Below, piece by piece: positions 36,810 to 47,468 of a stretch of DNA of 64,000 nucleotides. The stretch lies in NCBI GenBank assembly GCA_002724315.1, contig PBOJ01000132.1, positions 1 to 64,000 on the forward strand, given 5' to 3'. The notes beneath the pieces were generated by a model. That model saw only the letters and a program-made list of their open reading frames with translations, searched no databases and was not told the origin of the DNA. The DNA comes from Planctomycetaceae bacterium (GTDB lineage: Bacteria > Planctomycetota > Planctomycetia > Planctomycetales > Planctomycetaceae). The stretch's first letter is position 1; every line of letters starts with the position of its first letter. Made by a program: the position numbers and the translations under genes.

Positions 36810-37292
36810 ATGCAACGCTTTCGACAAAGCCTTTTGCTGCTGACGCTCCTCGCCCTGGGATATGTCGCCGGTCAGTCCGGGATCTTGGCTCCCCGGGGAT
36901 TGTCCGCACAGAATGCCGCCGCGCCGCAAGGACCGTCGGAGGATTCGGTCGAAAAAATCACCAGTGGGTTCGATGCCATCAAAACCGCGGCGGCTTCGTT
37001 GAAGCGAGAAGGCCGATACACGCAAGCCACAAGCGGAATGAACCTGTTCGCGGTGAGCGTCGGTGGTCTCGATGTGAAAGGCGATCTGGAAAAGGGCCGC
37101 GGTGTGGATCCGGAGACGTTTGCCGCGCTTTATGCCGGCCTGGCGACCGTGGAAATCCAGGAGCACATTGCCAAGGACAGCCAGGGCCGAGTCACCTACA
37201 AGGGCAAGGTCGTCCAGATGTATCCGATCCGCCGTCTGACGCAGTTGTTCAAGGAACGATTGAAGTATTCCGGTGCGGAATCCAGTCCGTAG
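36810..37292 (+). CDS. Secreted hypothetical protein
   Basis: 160 residues with an AGGAGAGAG ribosome site upstream. Signal peptide at 1-33 (hydrophobic RQSLLLLTLLALGYVAG, then LSAQ-NAA). The mature domain is a small alpha/beta unit (FDAIKTAAASLKREGRYTQATSGMNLFAVSVGGLDVKGDLEKGRG). No known family recognised. The last 44 bp overlap the 3' end of the convergent metallopeptidase gene. Confidence 0.78.
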   Translation: MQRFRQSLLLLTLLALGYVAGQSGILAPRGLSAQNAAAPQGPSEDSVEKITSGFDAIKTAAASLKREGRYTQATSGMNLFAVSVGGLDVKGDLEKGRGVDPETFAALYAGLATVEIQEHIAKDSQGRVTYKGKVVQMYPIRRLTQLFKERLKYSGAESSP

Positions 37293-38649
37293 ACGACCGC
37301 AATGTTGCTGTGACCTGTAGCCTCGCCCGGGAAGGCGCCTGGACGTGGACGACGGTCCCGGGCTTCAATCGGCGGGGAGCGATGTAGGCTGTTGCCGTTC
37401 CGGCCAGCTTCAGGTGCAAGGGAACGTTTCCGGGCCAGGGGAGGACCCGCGGCCCCCCCGGATGAAACGGGACGCCCCCGTGAAGCATCGCCACGCTCCA
37501 GTCTCGGAAGAGGGTGGAGAACCTCTCGTGTGTATTGCGTTCGATATTGGTGATGCCCGAATGACGGGAGCGGAGGAGCCGCCCCGCGAGGTGGTCTCCG
37601 TGTCGCCCCATACACCAGTCGAGAAACAGGTAGGTGGCTCCGCGGACACCATCGCATCTCCAGAGTCCGGCTTGATAGTAATCGGGGACGACCAACGGAT
37701 ACCGTGACGGGTCGTCCAGGTACGTATGAATCCTGTGCATGATGTTGGTCGGGCCGGGTTCTGCCAGGTGGGCCAACGCCTCGTTTATCCAGTCCTCTTC
37801 AGAAGGATGGCCGAGCGCGTCGCGGTGGCTGCAGGTCAGCACATGGCGATATTCGTGTGCAAGGACGTCGCCGAGTCCCGGGCCGGGAACCAGGGTACTG
37901 TTCAGGTAGATCATGTCCGCCTGGTTGGAGTGTGGTCTTTCGAGGTTGGGGCGGAAATCCGCGGCACGGACAAATCCGCCCACTGTTGTCCGATTGCGCT
38001 GCAGTGTCCCCAGGCGGGGGGTTAACAGGATCGCCAGTTTGCCGTCGTTGTCGATGTCGGCAGGTGGGCCGATTAGATGGTCCCCAAGCGGCATGATGGC
38101 CGATTCCAGCCAGGAGACGACCGCCGTGGCGAGAGCCAAATGGCGGTCATCCTGCCCGGTGGCTTCGTCCAGATAGACGGTGCACCGTGCCCCGACGGCC
38201 GCGGTGCGGGCCACAACGCGGACACAACCGCCGTCGCGTGCCGGGAGACCATTCAGAAGGGGGACATCGAAGATTCGCCGTTGTGGCGACACAGGCACCT
38301 GGGCCGTGGCCTGGACGATTGGGTTCACTTGGGGGGCGACGGGCTGTCGGCGATTTCGGTAAGGGTGGATGGCAAGCAACGGAAGGGAGGTGGGCCTGGT
38401 TTGACGATCCGACGGGGAAGCAATGCTCAACGAAACTGTGGAGGGTATCGGGTTGACGGCGAGCGCGGAGACGACGAGGACAAGTTGGCCATCCCCGTGT
38501 GGAGGGACTCGGAAACGGGCGAAGCCGTCTCGAACCGTGATAGGGGCGGCCGCGACCCCCGTGGGACGAGGTGACTCGAGCGGTGGGACTGGGGGGCGAC
38601 CCGACAGACCCACCAAGATGATCGGGATCAGCCAGCGTGGCGATCTCAT
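37249..38649 (-). CDS. Exported M30-like zinc metallopeptidase
   Basis: 466 residues with an N-terminal signal sequence (RWLIPIILVGLSG). N-terminal region of about 170 residues is probably a beta domain. Catalytic part: DIDNDGKLAILLTP near 198-210, zinc motif HEYRH at 265-269, and NEALAH with Glu290 as the likely third zinc ligand 21 residues later, the gluzincin layout of hyicolysin-type M30 peptidases. A C-terminal beta domain follows. Likely secreted or periplasmic protease. Convergent overlap of 44 bp with the secreted hypothetical. Confidence 0.78.
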   Translation of the reverse strand: MRSPRWLIPIILVGLSGRPPVPPLESPRPTGVAAAPITVRDGFARFRVPPHGDGQLVLVVSALAVNPIPSTVSLSIASPSDRQTRPTSLPLLAIHPYRNRRQPVAPQVNPIVQATAQVPVSPQRRIFDVPLLNGLPARDGGCVRVVARTAAVGARCTVYLDEATGQDDRHLALATAVVSWLESAIMPLGDHLIGPPADIDNDGKLAILLTPRLGTLQRNRTTVGGFVRAADFRPNLERPHSNQADMIYLNSTLVPGPGLGDVLAHEYRHVLTCSHRDALGHPSEEDWINEALAHLAEPGPTNIMHRIHTYLDDPSRYPLVVPDYYQAGLWRCDGVRGATYLFLDWCMGRHGDHLAGRLLRSRHSGITNIERNTHERFSTLFRDWSVAMLHGGVPFHPGGPRVLPWPGNVPLHLKLAGTATAYIAPRRLKPGTVVHVQAPSRARLQVTATLRSSTDWIPHRNTSIVP

Positions 38650-38847
38650 CTCCCCAGCCTCCGTGTGGGTTTTCGCACGATCCCTCAGTGAGAAGATCGG
38701 CGTCAGGAGGGGCTGGAATTGAGAGGAACCGGCATGACCGGAACATCTGGAACCACCGAATCGGCAGGGAATAGGTGGTCCAGAACCACGGGTGGTCGGT
38801 GGTTTGGTCAGCGACTAGGATGAGAGAGAGCACCGGTGGAGACGGGG

Positions 38848-39755
<908 letters not shown>

Positions 39756-39759
<4 letters not shown>

Positions 39760-41036
39760 ATCTGCAGGTGATTTACTGCAACCACCAGACGGCCAGCCTG
39801 GATATCCGGGAACGCCTGGCGTTCACCGGCGAAGAGCAATTGGCTGACGCATACACGCAGCTGCGAGATCGCTTTCCCAATAGCGAGGCTGTGGTGTTGT
39901 CGACCTGCAATCGAGTGGAACTCTACACCGCACAGGAAAACGCCGCCGCCGCACCGACACATGATGAACTGGCCGGATTCCTTTCGAATTTCCACGGCGT
40001 GCCGGTCGAGGAGTTCCTGGGGGACCTGCTTCAACACAGCGGGGCGGAGGCGGTCGGGCACCTGTTTCGCGTCTGTTCGAGTATCGACAGCATGGTGCTG
40101 GGGGAGCCGCAGATCGTCAGCCAGGTCAAGGAAGCCTACCGTCAAGCCGAGGCCAATGAGGCGTGTGGTCCGTTGACCAACGCCCTGTTCCAGTGTGCCA
40201 TCCGCGTGTCCAAGCGAGTTCGGTCTGAGACGAGGTTGGCCGAAGGGCGGGTCTCGATTGCCAGCGTGGCCGTTGGAGAATTTGCCAGGGGAATCTTCGA
40301 TCGGTTTGATGACAAGACGGTACTGGTGATTGGTGCCGGTGAGATGGCCGAAGAGACGTTGCAGTATCTGCAGGATGACGGCGTGCGGGACGTGTTGGTG
40401 GTCAACCGGAATCCTGAGCGTGCCCGGGAACTCGCGGCCAAGTGGGGGGGGGATGGGTTCGGGATGGATCGGTTGGAAGGCTTGCTGCCCGGGGCCGACG
40501 TGGTCGTCGCAGCGACGGGGGCCGATCAGCCGATAGTGGATGTCGAGATGTTCGCCAGGGTTCGGGACGGTCAACGAGACCGTCCGGTTTTTGTGTTGGA
40601 CCTGGGGGCCCCAAGGGACGTGGCTCCCGAAGTGTCGGGCCTGGACGACAATGTGTTTCTTTATGACGTCGATGACCTGCAGGAGACCTGTGAACGGAAC
40701 AGAAAATCGCGTTCACAGGAAATCGTGCGTGCTCTGTCGATCATCGAAAACGAATCCGATCGTTTCATGCAGGATGTTTATCACCGTGCGACCGGCCCGA
40801 TCGTCAAAAGGCTCCGGGAACAATGGTCGGACGTCAGCCAGAAGGAGATGGACCGGCTCCGGAGCAAGTTGTCGCATCTGGGCGATGCCGACATCGACCA
40901 GGTGGAACAGACCGTGAACCGGATCGTCAACAAGTTGTTGCACCCTCCGCTGGAAGCGTTGCGCGACGAAGCTCGCGATGGAACGCCCCACGGTCTTCTC
41001 GATGCTCTCAGTCGGTTGTTCCACATCCGGGATTGA
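39756..41036 (+). CDS. hemA: Glutamyl-tRNA reductase
   Basis: 426 residues. Catalytic Cys51 in VLSTCNRVELY; GEPQIVSQVKEAY near 113-125; NADPH-binding IGAGEMAEETL near 192; DLGAPRDVAPEV near 288; and the C-terminal dimerisation helices. Reduces glutamyl-tRNA to glutamate-1-semialdehyde, the first step of C5 haem synthesis. Coupled to the hemX-like gene by a 4-bp overlap. The run of eight G at about 40445-40452 lies inside the coding sequence (codons for WGGD) and does not disturb the frame. Confidence 0.95.
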
Positions 41037-41096
41037 TCGGGTGTTTCTGTTATGCTGCCCCCGTTGAGGAGTGACTCAAGCGGGAGTGGGCTGGCA

Positions 41097-44000
41097 ATGA
41101 ACAGTTGGGTGGCAGGCTGGAGGTCTCGGCGGTTGGGGACGGTGTTTCTGTGCGTGTGGACGGCGGTGCTGTTCGGACCCGTGGCGGGACAGGCGGCGGA
41201 AGAGGCCGAAGCAAAATCCCGCCGTCCGGCGAGCCCTTTGGGAGCGGTTGCGTCGTTGTCGCAGTTTCGGTTGCACCCGAAGTTTCGGCTTGAGCTTGCG
41301 GCATCCGAACCCCAGGTCATTGATCCTGTTGCGATGCGGTTTGATGAGAATGGGCGAATGTGGGTTGTCGAGATGGGTGACTATCCCAACGGCCCCGCTG
41401 CGGGCGAGCGACCGCTGTCTCGCGTTCGGTGGCTCGAAGACACCGACGGAGACGGGCGATACGAAACGTCTCGAGTGTTTGCCGACGGGTTGCTGTTTGC
41501 CACCGGCATTCAGCCGTGGGCCGGTGGAATACTGGTGACAGCCGCAGGAGAGTTGTTGTACCTGGCCGATACGGACGGCGATGGCGTGGCTGATGTGCGG
41601 CAGACCTGGTATGCCGGATTCAAACAGGAGAATCCGCAGCTCCGAGCGAACCATCCGACGTTCGCACTCGACAATCGGATCTATGTCGCCAATGGGCTTC
41701 GTGGTGGGGTTGTGGCGGCGAAACGGAAGGAATGGGCAGGGAAGTCGAAGCCGGTGGCAATCAGCGGCCGGGACTTCCGGTTCAATCCGCTGACCGGAGT
41801 GTGCGAAGCCGTAAATGGCAATGGCCAGTTTGGACTCACCTTCGATGATCTGGGACGTCGTTTTGTCTGCAGCAACCGCAATCCGTGTCGGCACGTCGTG
41901 CTGTCGGGTGATTACCTGTCTGCCAATCCTCGCCTAGCCGTTCCCGAAGTGATGCACGACGTTGTGACTGCCGGGGCCGCCTCGAGGATATTTCCGATCT
42001 CGAAGATCTGGGTGACATCAAACCTGCACGAAGGGCAATTCACGGCGGCTTGTGGAGTTACGGTCTATCGTGGGGCTCTGTTGGGAGAAGGGATCCAGGG
42101 CAATGTGTTCACGTGTGATCCGACCGGGAACCTGGTCCACCGCGAGGTGGTGTCTCCGTCGGGTGCGACACTCGTGGGAAAACCGGGGCGCCACAAAGTC
42201 GAATTCCTCGCGTCGCGTGACGAGTGGTTTCGGCCGGTGAACCTGGAGGTGGGGCCCGGCGGAGCCCTTTACGTTGTCGATATGTATCGTGCCGTCGTCG
42301 AACATCCCCAGTGGGTTCCAACTGAACTGAAAAATCGGCCCGACAACTATTCCGGAAATGACCGCGGGCGGATTTACCGTGTCGTCCCTGTCGGGCACAC
42401 AGTTGCCGACAGGGATGAGGTGGCGCCGGGACTCGGGCGAGTCGCAGGGGCACAACTGGTTGAGGAATTGAAGTCATCCAATGGGTGGCGTCGTGACACC
42501 GCGGCACGATTGATCTACCAGAAGCAGGACCGCTCCGTGGTGGATGACCTGCAACGGTTGGCGTCCGATCAGGATGAGGTGATCGGGCGAATTCACGCAT
42601 TGTGGGCCCTGGACGGACTTGGGGTGCTTGGCCCAGAGACGGTCGGCTTGGCATTGGCGTCCCGCGAGTCCCGGGTCGTGGTCCAGGCGCTTCGGTTGTG
42701 CGAACCTCATCTGGCGTCTCATCCCGAGTTGCTGGACAAAGTGGACCGCCGACAGCTCGAAAACCCGGCCGTCAGATTTCAATGGCTTATGAGCCAGGTG
42801 CGTCATCCCGGATGGGCCGAGGCGAAGACGGCCGTCCCACTTGTTGAACGCGCGGTGGCCGTGAGCCTGTCGGCTCCGTGCGATTCGTGGACACGGACGG
42901 CGTTGATTGCCGGCTGTGGTCGTTACGGGCTCTTGCTGCTGAGTCAACTTGTCGATGCGGCATCTCAAAAGGCGGATGTGCGGTTCGGTGAACTCCGAGA
43001 TTGGGTGAGTAGGATTTCCGAGACGATCGGCCGGGGAGGAGATGCTCGGGAAGTGGCCGGATTGCTGGATGTGCTCGACCCAGAAAGGCCGATCGGAAAA
43101 CTGCCGGGATGGTCCAGTGTTCAACTCTCGGGCCTGGTGGGCCTCGACACGGGATTGCGTAGCCGAGGGCAATCTCTTGGTGCCCCGCCGGGCAGTGTTT
43201 CCAGGAAGCGTTTGGCGATTGCCTGGAGAGCCGTGGTCGGGTGGTCAGCTCGTCCACCTGTGCCGGGGATGCGATCCGCCGCAACTCGTTTGTTGCGGTC
43301 GGGTCCTGAGGACGTGGCAGTTCCGGCGCTGCTGCTTCGGTTTGAGAGCGGAGACCTTGTGGCGTTGGAGTCCCTGACGTCATTCAAGGGCCATGAAATC
43401 GGCTCGAGGGTCCTGGAGAGTTATGCCGGGTTGACGGCTGCCGGGCGGCGAGTGGCCCTGGATGTGTTGATTGCGGATTCGGGTCGAACCGCGTTGTTGT
43501 TGGACGCGATAGTTCAGGGCACCGTTCCGCGTGCCGACTTGGATCCCACTCGGGTTGGCAGACTGAGGCGACATGCCGAGCCGGGTATTCGAAAACGAGC
43601 TGTGTCAGTTCTGGCCGACCTTGTCCCGAAAGCACGTCGAGTGGTCCTGGAGCGATATCGCGCGTCGCTGGGCCGTGATGGCGATCCCCGCCGCGGGCGT
43701 GAGGTCTTCCGGAAGAACTGTACTGCTTGTCATCGAGTTGATCGGTTGGGCGTCGACGTGGCACCGGATATCTCCGACTCGCGGAGGTGGTCACGTGAAC
43801 AACTGCTGCTGTCTATTCTCGACCCCAACCGTGCTGTCGACAGCAATTATTTCTCCTACAGCGTCGTCACCAGCTCCGGCGTTGTGCACACAGGATTGGT
43901 GGCTTCGGAAACACCCACGGCGGTGTCATTAAGGCAGCCGGAGGGAAAGATCGTGAGTGTGTTGAGATCCAATATTGAGGTCTTGAAATCCAACGGTGTG

Positions 44001-44129
44001 TCCCTGATGCCCGAGGGACTCGAAAAGAATGTGAGTCGTGGCCAAATGGCCGATCTTTTGAGTTTCCTGAAGAACTGGCGGTATCTCGACGGGCGAATTC
44101 CGGTCAAGCGGGGACGCGGAGCACAGTGA
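41097..44129 (+). CDS. PVC-type membrane-bound dehydrogenase with C-terminal cytochrome c
   Basis: 1010 residues. Signal peptide about 1-35 (LGTVFLCVWTAVLFGPVAGQA). N-terminal six-bladed-propeller-type dehydrogenase domain (FRLELAASEPQVIDPVAMRFDENGRMWVVEMGDYP near 60-95, DTDGDGVADVRQTWYAGF, FTCDPTGNLVHREV, YVVDMYRAVVEHPQW), then HEAT-like helices from about 445 to 830, and a cytochrome c domain with CTACH at 875-879 (GREVFRKNCTACHRVDRLGVDVAPD) and a C-terminal VLRSNIEVLKSNGVSLMPEGLE region. The combination is the planctomycete/verrucomicrobial TIGR02604-TIGR02603 architecture, thought to oxidise sugars in the periplasm and pass electrons to c-haem. Substrate unknown. Confidence 0.9.
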   Translation: MNSWVAGWRSRRLGTVFLCVWTAVLFGPVAGQAAEEAEAKSRRPASPLGAVASLSQFRLHPKFRLELAASEPQVIDPVAMRFDENGRMWVVEMGDYPNGPAAGERPLSRVRWLEDTDGDGRYETSRVFADGLLFATGIQPWAGGILVTAAGELLYLADTDGDGVADVRQTWYAGFKQENPQLRANHPTFALDNRIYVANGLRGGVVAAKRKEWAGKSKPVAISGRDFRFNPLTGVCEAVNGNGQFGLTFDDLGRRFVCSNRNPCRHVVLSGDYLSANPRLAVPEVMHDVVTAGAASRIFPISKIWVTSNLHEGQFTAACGVTVYRGALLGEGIQGNVFTCDPTGNLVHREVVSPSGATLVGKPGRHKVEFLASRDEWFRPVNLEVGPGGALYVVDMYRAVVEHPQWVPTELKNRPDNYSGNDRGRIYRVVPVGHTVADRDEVAPGLGRVAGAQLVEELKSSNGWRRDTAARLIYQKQDRSVVDDLQRLASDQDEVIGRIHALWALDGLGVLGPETVGLALASRESRVVVQALRLCEPHLASHPELLDKVDRRQLENPAVRFQWLMSQVRHPGWAEAKTAVPLVERAVAVSLSAPCDSWTRTALIAGCGRYGLLLLSQLVDAASQKADVRFGELRDWVSRISETIGRGGDAREVAGLLDVLDPERPIGKLPGWSSVQLSGLVGLDTGLRSRGQSLGAPPGSVSRKRLAIAWRAVVGWSARPPVPGMRSAATRLLRSGPEDVAVPALLLRFESGDLVALESLTSFKGHEIGSRVLESYAGLTAAGRRVALDVLIADSGRTALLLDAIVQGTVPRADLDPTRVGRLRRHAEPGIRKRAVSVLADLVPKARRVVLERYRASLGRDGDPRRGREVFRKNCTACHRVDRLGVDVAPDISDSRRWSREQLLLSILDPNRAVDSNYFSYSVVTSSGVVHTGLVASETPTAVSLRQPEGKIVSVLRSNIEVLKSNGVSLMPEGLEKNVSRGQMADLLSFLKNWRYLDGRIPVKRGRGAQ

Positions 44130-44351
44130 ACGACGTGCTGCTCCGCAACCGGGCCAGAACAAATCGTCGCGGAGACGCTCGCGTGGAACCTGCAACGTGG
44201 CGGTCCGGGAGCGACTGGGCCAGGGGGATTCGTGCGTGGGCGTGGCGGCAGGGACGACGAAAAAAGCCGCTCCGGATGTCTGCCCGAAGCGGCTCCCGTC
44301 GTTGCCGGGCACCGGACTGTGTCGCGGTGGCACGGGTGACTGCTCTGCCGA
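44130..44351. other. 222-bp convergent gap
   Basis: Contains the terminator at 44260-44294 and no other recognisable feature. Confidence 0.5.
44260..44294 (-). terminator. Rho-independent terminator of the acidic secreted protein gene
   Basis: On the minus strand AGCCGCT (44294-44288) pairs with AGCGGCT (44271-44265) around a 16-nt loop, followed by six T. It sits 58 bp past the stop of the gene at 44352. Confidence 0.75.
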
Positions 44352-46046
44352 TTACCGTCGAGGGACAACCGGGTTGAAGTTCGCCTGCCCTCGTTTGCCG
44401 AAGGGTTCGACGTTTGAACCTGATCCGCTGGGGTTGATCCGGACCAGGTTGGCGAAACGAGCGAAGTTGCCGGCGTCGCGTGCGTGTTGCTCCTGGGTCC
44501 CGGCACTCCCAAGCATGTTGGAGAAGCCAACCACGCCGACGGGGTTCCAGTTGTCTTCGTCATCGAGCCAGGTCGAGGAATTGTATTCGGCGAAGGAACT
44601 GACGATGTTCTGCCATTGGCGGAACCCGTTGTTGCTCTTGGAGCCGGTCACCGGGGTGGCACTTTCCTGGACCTTTTCGATTTCGAGAATCGGGTTGCCA
44701 TTGGCATCGGTGAGAATGGTGCCGCCGGCGGGGGTGCGTTGGCGACGGGTGCGTTCCAGAATGGAATCGCCTGCAACGCTGCTGTCGTAGAATTCTCCGT
44801 CGTGTTCGATTTGTGGAACACCATCTTCGTCAAGATTGAGGAAGGACTCCCCGACGTACTGGTTCCAGTGATCATCGAAGCCGCCAAAGACCGTCTGTCG
44901 GTTGGCGAAGAACGCACGGTCGCGATCGGTAGCTCCGTCCACGGGGTTCCGGGTGTCAAACTCCAGAGGCAATTCGTTGTCCTGGGTCCACATCAGTGGG
45001 ATCGGCTTGGTCAGATCGCCACCAAAGAAGACATCGTCACCGTTGCGGTCGACGAGATTCCGGTTGGCGATGTCGTACAGGCGGTCGAGGTGGTAATGCG
45101 AATCGGAATTCGAGAAACCGGCCTCTCGGAACCTGCGGTCGGCCTGGAGCCCTTCTGGGATCAGTGGGAAGTCGGCGAGGGGGTCAACCGATGGGAGCAA
45201 TCCGTCGCCGGCGGCGTAGATCTGATTGAAATCGTGGAACCGACCGTTGTAGGTGATGTCCATGGCGATGTCTTCAGGGGCGTTGGGGTCACGACCAGCG
45301 AGCGCCATCTGAATCGCCTCAAACGTGGCCAGGACGTTCTCGTAAACCGTCGGGTCCGGCTGCTTGTCGAAACGAAGTACGCGATAGATCAGAGCCTCTT
45401 CAAGATCGACGGGAACCGGGTCATCATTGGGATCGAGTTCGATCTCCTGGTCGTCGTAATCGTCGTCCCACGTGATGTCGTAGACGCGACGGACGTAACC
45501 GTCATCGAGCGTTCCGTCCGGAAGTTTCTCGGCAATGTAAATCCAGTCGCCTTTGTTGAGGTGTGATCGGAAGGCGACGCTGGGCGGTTCGGGAGGTGAG
45601 GGGGGGCTTTCGCCCGCATCTTCCTGTTCGATGATCCAGTCGTCCCCGTCAATGGTGCCCCATCCCGAGATGGGATTGGCCGACAAAATGGCGACTTCGG
45701 TCATCTTGGTCAAAGGACCGTACACTTCGTTCCAGAACGGATCGATTCCAGCCAGAATCTGCTGGCGGTGACCCTTGAGGTACTTGATCGCCAGGTCGAC
45801 CTGCTGCTGGGCAATCCGGTGGGCAATCAGAATGTCATTGGTTCGTTCGGGCAACTCCGTAAAATTCCCCTGCGGAGCCAGATGATCGTCAAAAAGCACC
45901 TTGTTGCGATAGGTCCCGGGGACCAGCAAACGCGGATCCTGAGAAAACCGGGATTGCAGACTGATTTGTGCATGCAAGGCCTGCGTTTGGGACAGTCCCA
46001 AACCGATCACAAATCCGGCCAACAACGTGAAGCGAAGAGTTTTCAT
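44352..46046 (-). CDS. Acidic cysteine-free secreted protein of unknown function
   Basis: 564 residues. Signal peptide 1-26 (LLAGFVIGLGLSQTQALHA-Q). The rest has no cysteine, no repeats and no membrane helix, but is rich in Asp/Glu/Asn and aromatic residues with acidic clusters (DITWDDDYDDQEIELDPNDDPVPVD near 190-215). I recognise no domain or catalytic motif. It is a single-gene unit with its own promoter and terminator, between queA and the dehydrogenase gene. Possible roles include surface or matrix protein, or cofactor/Ca-binding protein; none is supported by a motif. Confidence 0.82.
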   Translation of the reverse strand: MKTLRFTLLAGFVIGLGLSQTQALHAQISLQSRFSQDPRLLVPGTYRNKVLFDDHLAPQGNFTELPERTNDILIAHRIAQQQVDLAIKYLKGHRQQILAGIDPFWNEVYGPLTKMTEVAILSANPISGWGTIDGDDWIIEQEDAGESPPSPPEPPSVAFRSHLNKGDWIYIAEKLPDGTLDDGYVRRVYDITWDDDYDDQEIELDPNDDPVPVDLEEALIYRVLRFDKQPDPTVYENVLATFEAIQMALAGRDPNAPEDIAMDITYNGRFHDFNQIYAAGDGLLPSVDPLADFPLIPEGLQADRRFREAGFSNSDSHYHLDRLYDIANRNLVDRNGDDVFFGGDLTKPIPLMWTQDNELPLEFDTRNPVDGATDRDRAFFANRQTVFGGFDDHWNQYVGESFLNLDEDGVPQIEHDGEFYDSSVAGDSILERTRRQRTPAGGTILTDANGNPILEIEKVQESATPVTGSKSNNGFRQWQNIVSSFAEYNSSTWLDDEDNWNPVGVVGFSNMLGSAGTQEQHARDAGNFARFANLVRINPSGSGSNVEPFGKRGQANFNPVVPRR

Positions 46047-46118
46047 ACCACTTGCCTGTTGATTTCATCGAGACCTGGAACGCCCGCTCCATGGCATCCA
46101 ACTCCATGCAGGCCCCCC

Positions 46119-46148
46119 ATCCTATCTGGCTCGCCAACCTTGCGTCAA
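46119..46148 (-). promoter_or_regulatory. Sigma-70 promoter of the acidic secreted protein gene
   Basis: Minus strand TTGACG (46143-46148), 18-bp spacer, TAGGAT (46119-46124). Start near 46112 gives a leader of about 65 nt to ATG 46046. Confidence 0.45.
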
Positions 46149-46230
46149 AGGCAATTCCGTGCCTTCCGGGACCGGTTCTTCAACGTGGCCTCCCGAGGCG
46201 GCAGAATCGAACCAATCCGGGTTTTCGGTC

Positions 46231-47307
46231 TCATAGGATGAGCATGGCGTCACCATAACTGTAGAAACGATAGCTATTTGCGACAGCTGTGCGGTAGGCC
46301 TCCTTTGCCAGATCGATGCCACAGAAAGTGCAAATCAGGACAAAAAGCGTCGAACGCGGCAGATGAAAATTGGTCAACAGCGCGTCGACCGAGTGGAATT
46401 CGTGGCCGGGACGAATGAACAGATCCGTGTGGCCATCGAAAGGCTGAAGAGTTCCGTGGGCCGAGGCGGATTCGAGCGTCCGGACGACAGTGGTGCCCAC
46501 AGCTACGATCCTGCGATGAGATTCCTTGACGGCGTTGAGGGCCCGGCAGGTGGCCGAGGAGAGATGGCACCATTCCGAATGCATGACGTGGTCGTCGAGT
46601 TTCTGGACGGAAATGGGCCGAAATGTTCCCAGGCCGACATGGAGTGTCAGGTGTTCGAACCCCAGCCCAATTTGGCGGCACTTCTCGATGAGATCTTCTG
46701 AGAGATGGAGGCCGGCGGTGGGGGCCGCCACGGCACCCGGATGCCTGGCAAAAACGGTCTGGTACCGCTGCCGATCGAGATCAGTGGCGATGTCACGTTG
46801 AATGTACGGTGGCAGCGGCATTGTGCCGAACTGCTCAAGCACTTCCATCGGCTGGCCCGGAGGAAGAGGTGTGGCTAGCCAGATGCCGCCGTCGATCTGC
46901 TCCAGGAGCCGCAATTCCTGGGTGGGCACAGGGGCCGCGAGGGGGTGAACCGGTACGAGCGCAATGGTCTCACCGGGCTGCAATCGGCCGCGTGTTTGAC
47001 CAATGATCCGCCATCGTCCGTCATCTTCGCTTCCCAGAAACAAACCCTCCCAGGCACCACCGGTGGCGACACGGTGGCCGGCCAACTTGGCAGGAAGGAC
47101 CCGGGTGTTGTTGACGACCAGGCAGTCGCCAGGAGTGAGCAGTTCGGGGAGGTCCTCAATCAGTCGTGATTCGATGTGTGATCGACCCCGATCGACAACC
47201 AGCAGACGTGAGGCGTCCCGGCGTTCGAGCGGTTCTCGGGCGATGAGTTCATCGGGAAGGTGGTAGTCGAAGATCGAGAGGTGATCGGGGGACTCGGGTT
47301 TACTCAT
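46231..47307 (-). CDS. queA: S-adenosylmethionine:tRNA ribosyltransferase-isomerase QueA
   Basis: 358 residues from ATG 47307 (GAGG 4 nt upstream; a GTG at 47310 is adjacent). QueA transfers ribose from SAM to preQ1 in the anticodon of Asn/Asp/His/Tyr tRNAs during queuosine synthesis. Family hallmarks throughout: FDYHLPDELIAREPLERRDASRLLVVDR, VVNNTRVLPAKLAGHR, LPPYIQRDI, APTAGLHLSEDLIEKC, LHVGLGTFRPI, VGTTVVRTLESAS, TDLFIRPGHEFHSVDALLTNFHLPRSTLFVLICTF. No other queuosine gene is adjacent. Divergent from the glycosyltransferase gene (161 bp). Confidence 0.95.
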   Translation of the reverse strand: MSKPESPDHLSIFDYHLPDELIAREPLERRDASRLLVVDRGRSHIESRLIEDLPELLTPGDCLVVNNTRVLPAKLAGHRVATGGAWEGLFLGSEDDGRWRIIGQTRGRLQPGETIALVPVHPLAAPVPTQELRLLEQIDGGIWLATPLPPGQPMEVLEQFGTMPLPPYIQRDIATDLDRQRYQTVFARHPGAVAAPTAGLHLSEDLIEKCRQIGLGFEHLTLHVGLGTFRPISVQKLDDHVMHSEWCHLSSATCRALNAVKESHRRIVAVGTTVVRTLESASAHGTLQPFDGHTDLFIRPGHEFHSVDALLTNFHLPRSTLFVLICTFCGIDLAKEAYRTAVANSYRFYSYGDAMLIL

Positions 47308-47468
47308 CACACCTCAGCCGATAGAAAATCGGCGTTGCGAGTCTGGAACGCGAAATTCGGGTCGCCGGAAGCCGACGGGCCTGGCGCCAACACTGGTGCC
47401 GTGCGGGCGTATTACAGGAGTCGCCTTCGCATGGCAACTCCAAGCGGCGAACGGGCGAGAAAGCTGGC

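Noticed and set aside
46180-46230. Minus-strand segment resembling a tRNA T-loop (GGTTCGATTC) after queA
   Set aside because: The five bases on each side do not pair to form a T-stem and no acceptor, D or anticodon arm can be found.
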